Part shown: piece after piece, positions 4,235 through 5,911 of the stretch
Layout of the letters: the number at the start of each line of letters is the position of its first letter
Position numbering within the stretch: the first letter of the stretch is position 1
From: an uncultured Ruminococcus sp.
GTDB lineage: Bacteria; Bacillota_A; Clostridia; Oscillospirales; Ruminococcaceae
Direction of reading: 5' to 3'
Assembly: GCA_900315975.1 (NCBI GenBank)
Contig: ONBA01000062.1
Span: 1-5,911, forward strand
DNA length: 5,911 bases
Notes under the pieces: generated by a model
Told to the model about the DNA's origin: nothing
Database searches by the model: none
What the model saw: only the letters and a program-made list of their open reading frames with translations
Position numbers and translations under genes: made by a program

Positions 4235-5911
4235 TTATTTTCTTTCTTTGATGATACCCTTACTGCAAAAGTAAGTGATGAGGAAATATCCGCCATAGAT
4301 CAGCAGGATGATGACCGAAGTAGCCGCTATTGATTCAGCCATTTTCTCCGTTCCGAATATTTCGAGGAAGAATGCGGCAAACTTCATTCCGAACACCGAA
4401 TGCACGCAGGCAAGCAAAAGCGGGAGCAGGAAGAAGATACCTGTCTGACGGAAAAGCGATTTGGAAATATCACTTTCCTCTGTGCCGATCTTGCGGAGCA
4501 TTTCATATCTGCCGATGCTGTCAACGCTCTCCGAAAGTTCTTTGAGTGCAAGTATCGCACCGCAGGCAATGAGGAACACAAGCCCGATATACAGCCCCAT
4601 AAAGGTCGCTATCGCTCCAAGCCCTACTGCACCGTTCTTCATGTCTATCTTTGTGTTCAGCCCGAAATATCCGCCTGTTTTATGAACAGACAGTCCGCTG
4701 AGATCGCCTGTGATACTGTTGTATTCACTGCGAAGCTGACGCTCTGTCTCGTTTTTGCCCTCCTTGTCGGCGGCTTTGTAGTTGCCGATGATGAAGTCGC
4801 CGTTTGGTGACTGACCCTCTAAAACATAGTCGGGGACTATGAAAATACCTGCATTGATATGCTGTGCGGAAATGTCGATAAAACCGTCCTGACACTCGCT
4901 GTATTTTGAATGAAGGATATGCCCGTATACTGTAATATCGCCGTCATCTTTGAGAACACTGTCCCTTATAGTTTTCATTGACTTGAAATCGCATATCAGA
5001 ATATATTCATCGTCTTCAAGCGAAAGAGTTTCTTTTCCGTAAAGTTTCATCAGCTCATTGTATTCGTCAATTCCGATAAGCTGTTCGGAGATGCTGTAAT
5101 CAAGATAAGCAAATCTCTCCTTTATTTTTTTTGCCTCACTTCCGCAGAAAACCTCCAGCGAAAGAGCTTCATCGCCATATGTGTAAAATCTTGTATATTC
5201 TCCCACATACGGCATGATGTCGAATCCTTTTTCCCTGCATTCCGTAACTATGTCCAGTTCTTCGCAAGGTTTGTCCAGATGCTCCGAAAGTTCAATATCC
5301 GCAGGGCAAAGCTCTTTGAGATTTGCATTCATGGAATTGCGCATTGAAAAAGATGCCGTAAGAGCGCATATCGTCACGAAAAGCATAAGACAGATAACTG
5401 TCATTGAAAAGACCATGGTGTTTACCTTGCTGCTTATCTGACGGAACGTGAATGCGTTGAGACTGCGGTGATAAAGGTTTTTCATGCTCATGATGATACG
5501 CAGGAGCATTCCCGAAACTGACCAGAAGATAAGGAACGTAGCCACAGCACCCATGGCTATATAAACAGCCATTTTCTTTCCGGTCATATCTATGTGATTC
5601 CAGCCCACCTGATAGTACGCATAGCCAAGCATCACAGCCGCAAGCAGGAATAAAATGACACAGAGCCACGGATCTTTCAGCTTGATCTGTTCGGACTTTT
5701 TGCCTGACTGTATAAGGTCTATCAGCTTGAAACGGCTGATGATAACGCTGTTGAATATCATGACAACAAGATACATGATCGCAAAGCATATCACAGTACT
5801 TATGATCGCTTTACCTGACACCATAAAGCGGTATCTTGTCATGTCGGCTTCAAAAAGCGATACTACAAGTGCGCTCATGAGCTGTGAAAGTCCAATGCCA
5901 AGCAATAGACC
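4235..5911 (-). CDS. BceB-type ABC transporter permease (FtsX fold), N-terminus outside window
   Basis: The frame is open to the window edge, so the 558 visible residues lack the N-terminus, roughly 100 residues by family length. Hydrophobic segments, numbered from the TTG at 5905, lie near 2-18, 33-55, 80-100, 112-135 and 163-186, then 430-455, 486-508 and 526-546: five, then three, which with two beyond the edge gives the ten-helix BceB plan. Between the fifth and sixth visible segments is a hydrophilic domain of about 240 residues, expected outside the cell. The stretch LALKELSESVDSIGRYEMLRKIGT followed by VHSVFGMKFA (about 452-510) is typical of the Bce/Yxd/Vra permeases, which work with an ATPase and often a two-component system against peptide antibiotics such as bacitracin. 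Substrate cannot be told from this sequence, and the partner genes would lie beyond 5911. The gene ends with its own terminator and converges on bioA. Confidence 0.88.
   Translation of the reverse strand, partial: GLLLGIGLSQLMSALVVSLFEADMTRYRFMVSGKAIISTVICFAIMYLVVMIFNSVIISRFKLIDLIQSGKKSEQIKLKDPWLCVILFLLAAVMLGYAYYQVGWNHIDMTGKKMAVYIAMGAVATFLIFWSVSGMLLRIIMSMKNLYHRSLNAFTFRQISSKVNTMVFSMTVICLMLFVTICALTASFSMRNSMNANLKELCPADIELSEHLDKPCEELDIVTECREKGFDIMPYVGEYTRFYTYGDEALSLEVFCGSEAKKIKERFAYLDYSISEQLIGIDEYNELMKLYGKETLSLEDDEYILICDFKSMKTIRDSVLKDDGDITVYGHILHSKYSECQDGFIDISAQHINAGIFIVPDYVLEGQSPNGDFIIGNYKAADKEGKNETERQLRSEYNSITGDLSGLSVHKTGGYFGLNTKIDMKNGAVGLGAIATFMGLYIGLVFLIACGAILALKELSESVDSIGRYEMLRKIGTEESDISKSLFRQTGIFFLLPLLLACVHSVFGMKFAAFFLEIFGTEKMAESIAATSVIILLIYGGYFLITYFCSKGIIKERK

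Noticed and set aside
5292..5789. Minus-strand frame of 165 codons inside the permease gene
   Set aside because: Out-of-frame shadow rich in His, Cys and Arg; the overlapping frame encodes the clear permease helices.

Overview
The window looks like a piece of a low-to-mid GC Firmicutes chromosome, most likely an anaerobic Clostridia member of the Ruminococcus/Oscillospiraceae type. This is inferred from purine-rich Shine-Dalgarno sites, a Firmicutes-style BirA operator, an ECF-type BioY, a BioB resembling those of anaerobes, and a BceB-type permease. No rRNA or other marker is present to settle the taxon.

Layout. Positions 1-240 carry no convincing gene. They hold a cluster of GTTAAG repeats (8-55), a bulged self-complementary element (82-157), and a Rho-independent terminator on the + strand (184-218) that closes an upstream transcript. 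Positions 240-297 are the control region of the biotin operon: a perfect 12-bp inverted repeat with the BirA spacing, whose right arm contains the -35 box of a full-consensus promoter. Positions 303-3739 are a tightly packed + strand operon, bioY-bioB-bioD-bioA, with every junction overlapping (1, 8 and 4 bases). Positions 3775-4110 (minus strand) are the 3' remnant of a serine recombinase gene without its catalytic N-terminus. Positions 4173-4216 are the minus-strand terminator of the last gene. From 4235 to the window end on the minus strand runs a BceB-type (FtsX-fold) ABC transporter permease whose N-terminus lies outside the window.

How it works together. BioA, BioD and BioB are the last three steps of biotin synthesis (KAPA to DAPA to dethiobiotin to biotin), and BioY is the substrate-binding subunit of an ECF biotin importer. 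A BirA protein encoded elsewhere would shut off the very strong promoter when biotin is plentiful, so uptake and synthesis are switched together. No bioF, bioC, bioH or bioW lies here, so either the early steps are encoded elsewhere or the cell depends on imported precursors. The permease is a separate transcription unit, convergent with the biotin operon and functionally unrelated.

Most notable points: the merged BirA operator/-35 box with a promoter so close to the bioY ATG that a leaderless mRNA is predicted; a BioB whose position equivalent to an E. coli [2Fe-2S] cysteine is alanine, suggesting the alternative auxiliary-cluster class of anaerobes; and the truncated recombinase sitting where the operon terminator should be. 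I did not find a clearly undescribed multi-gene system.
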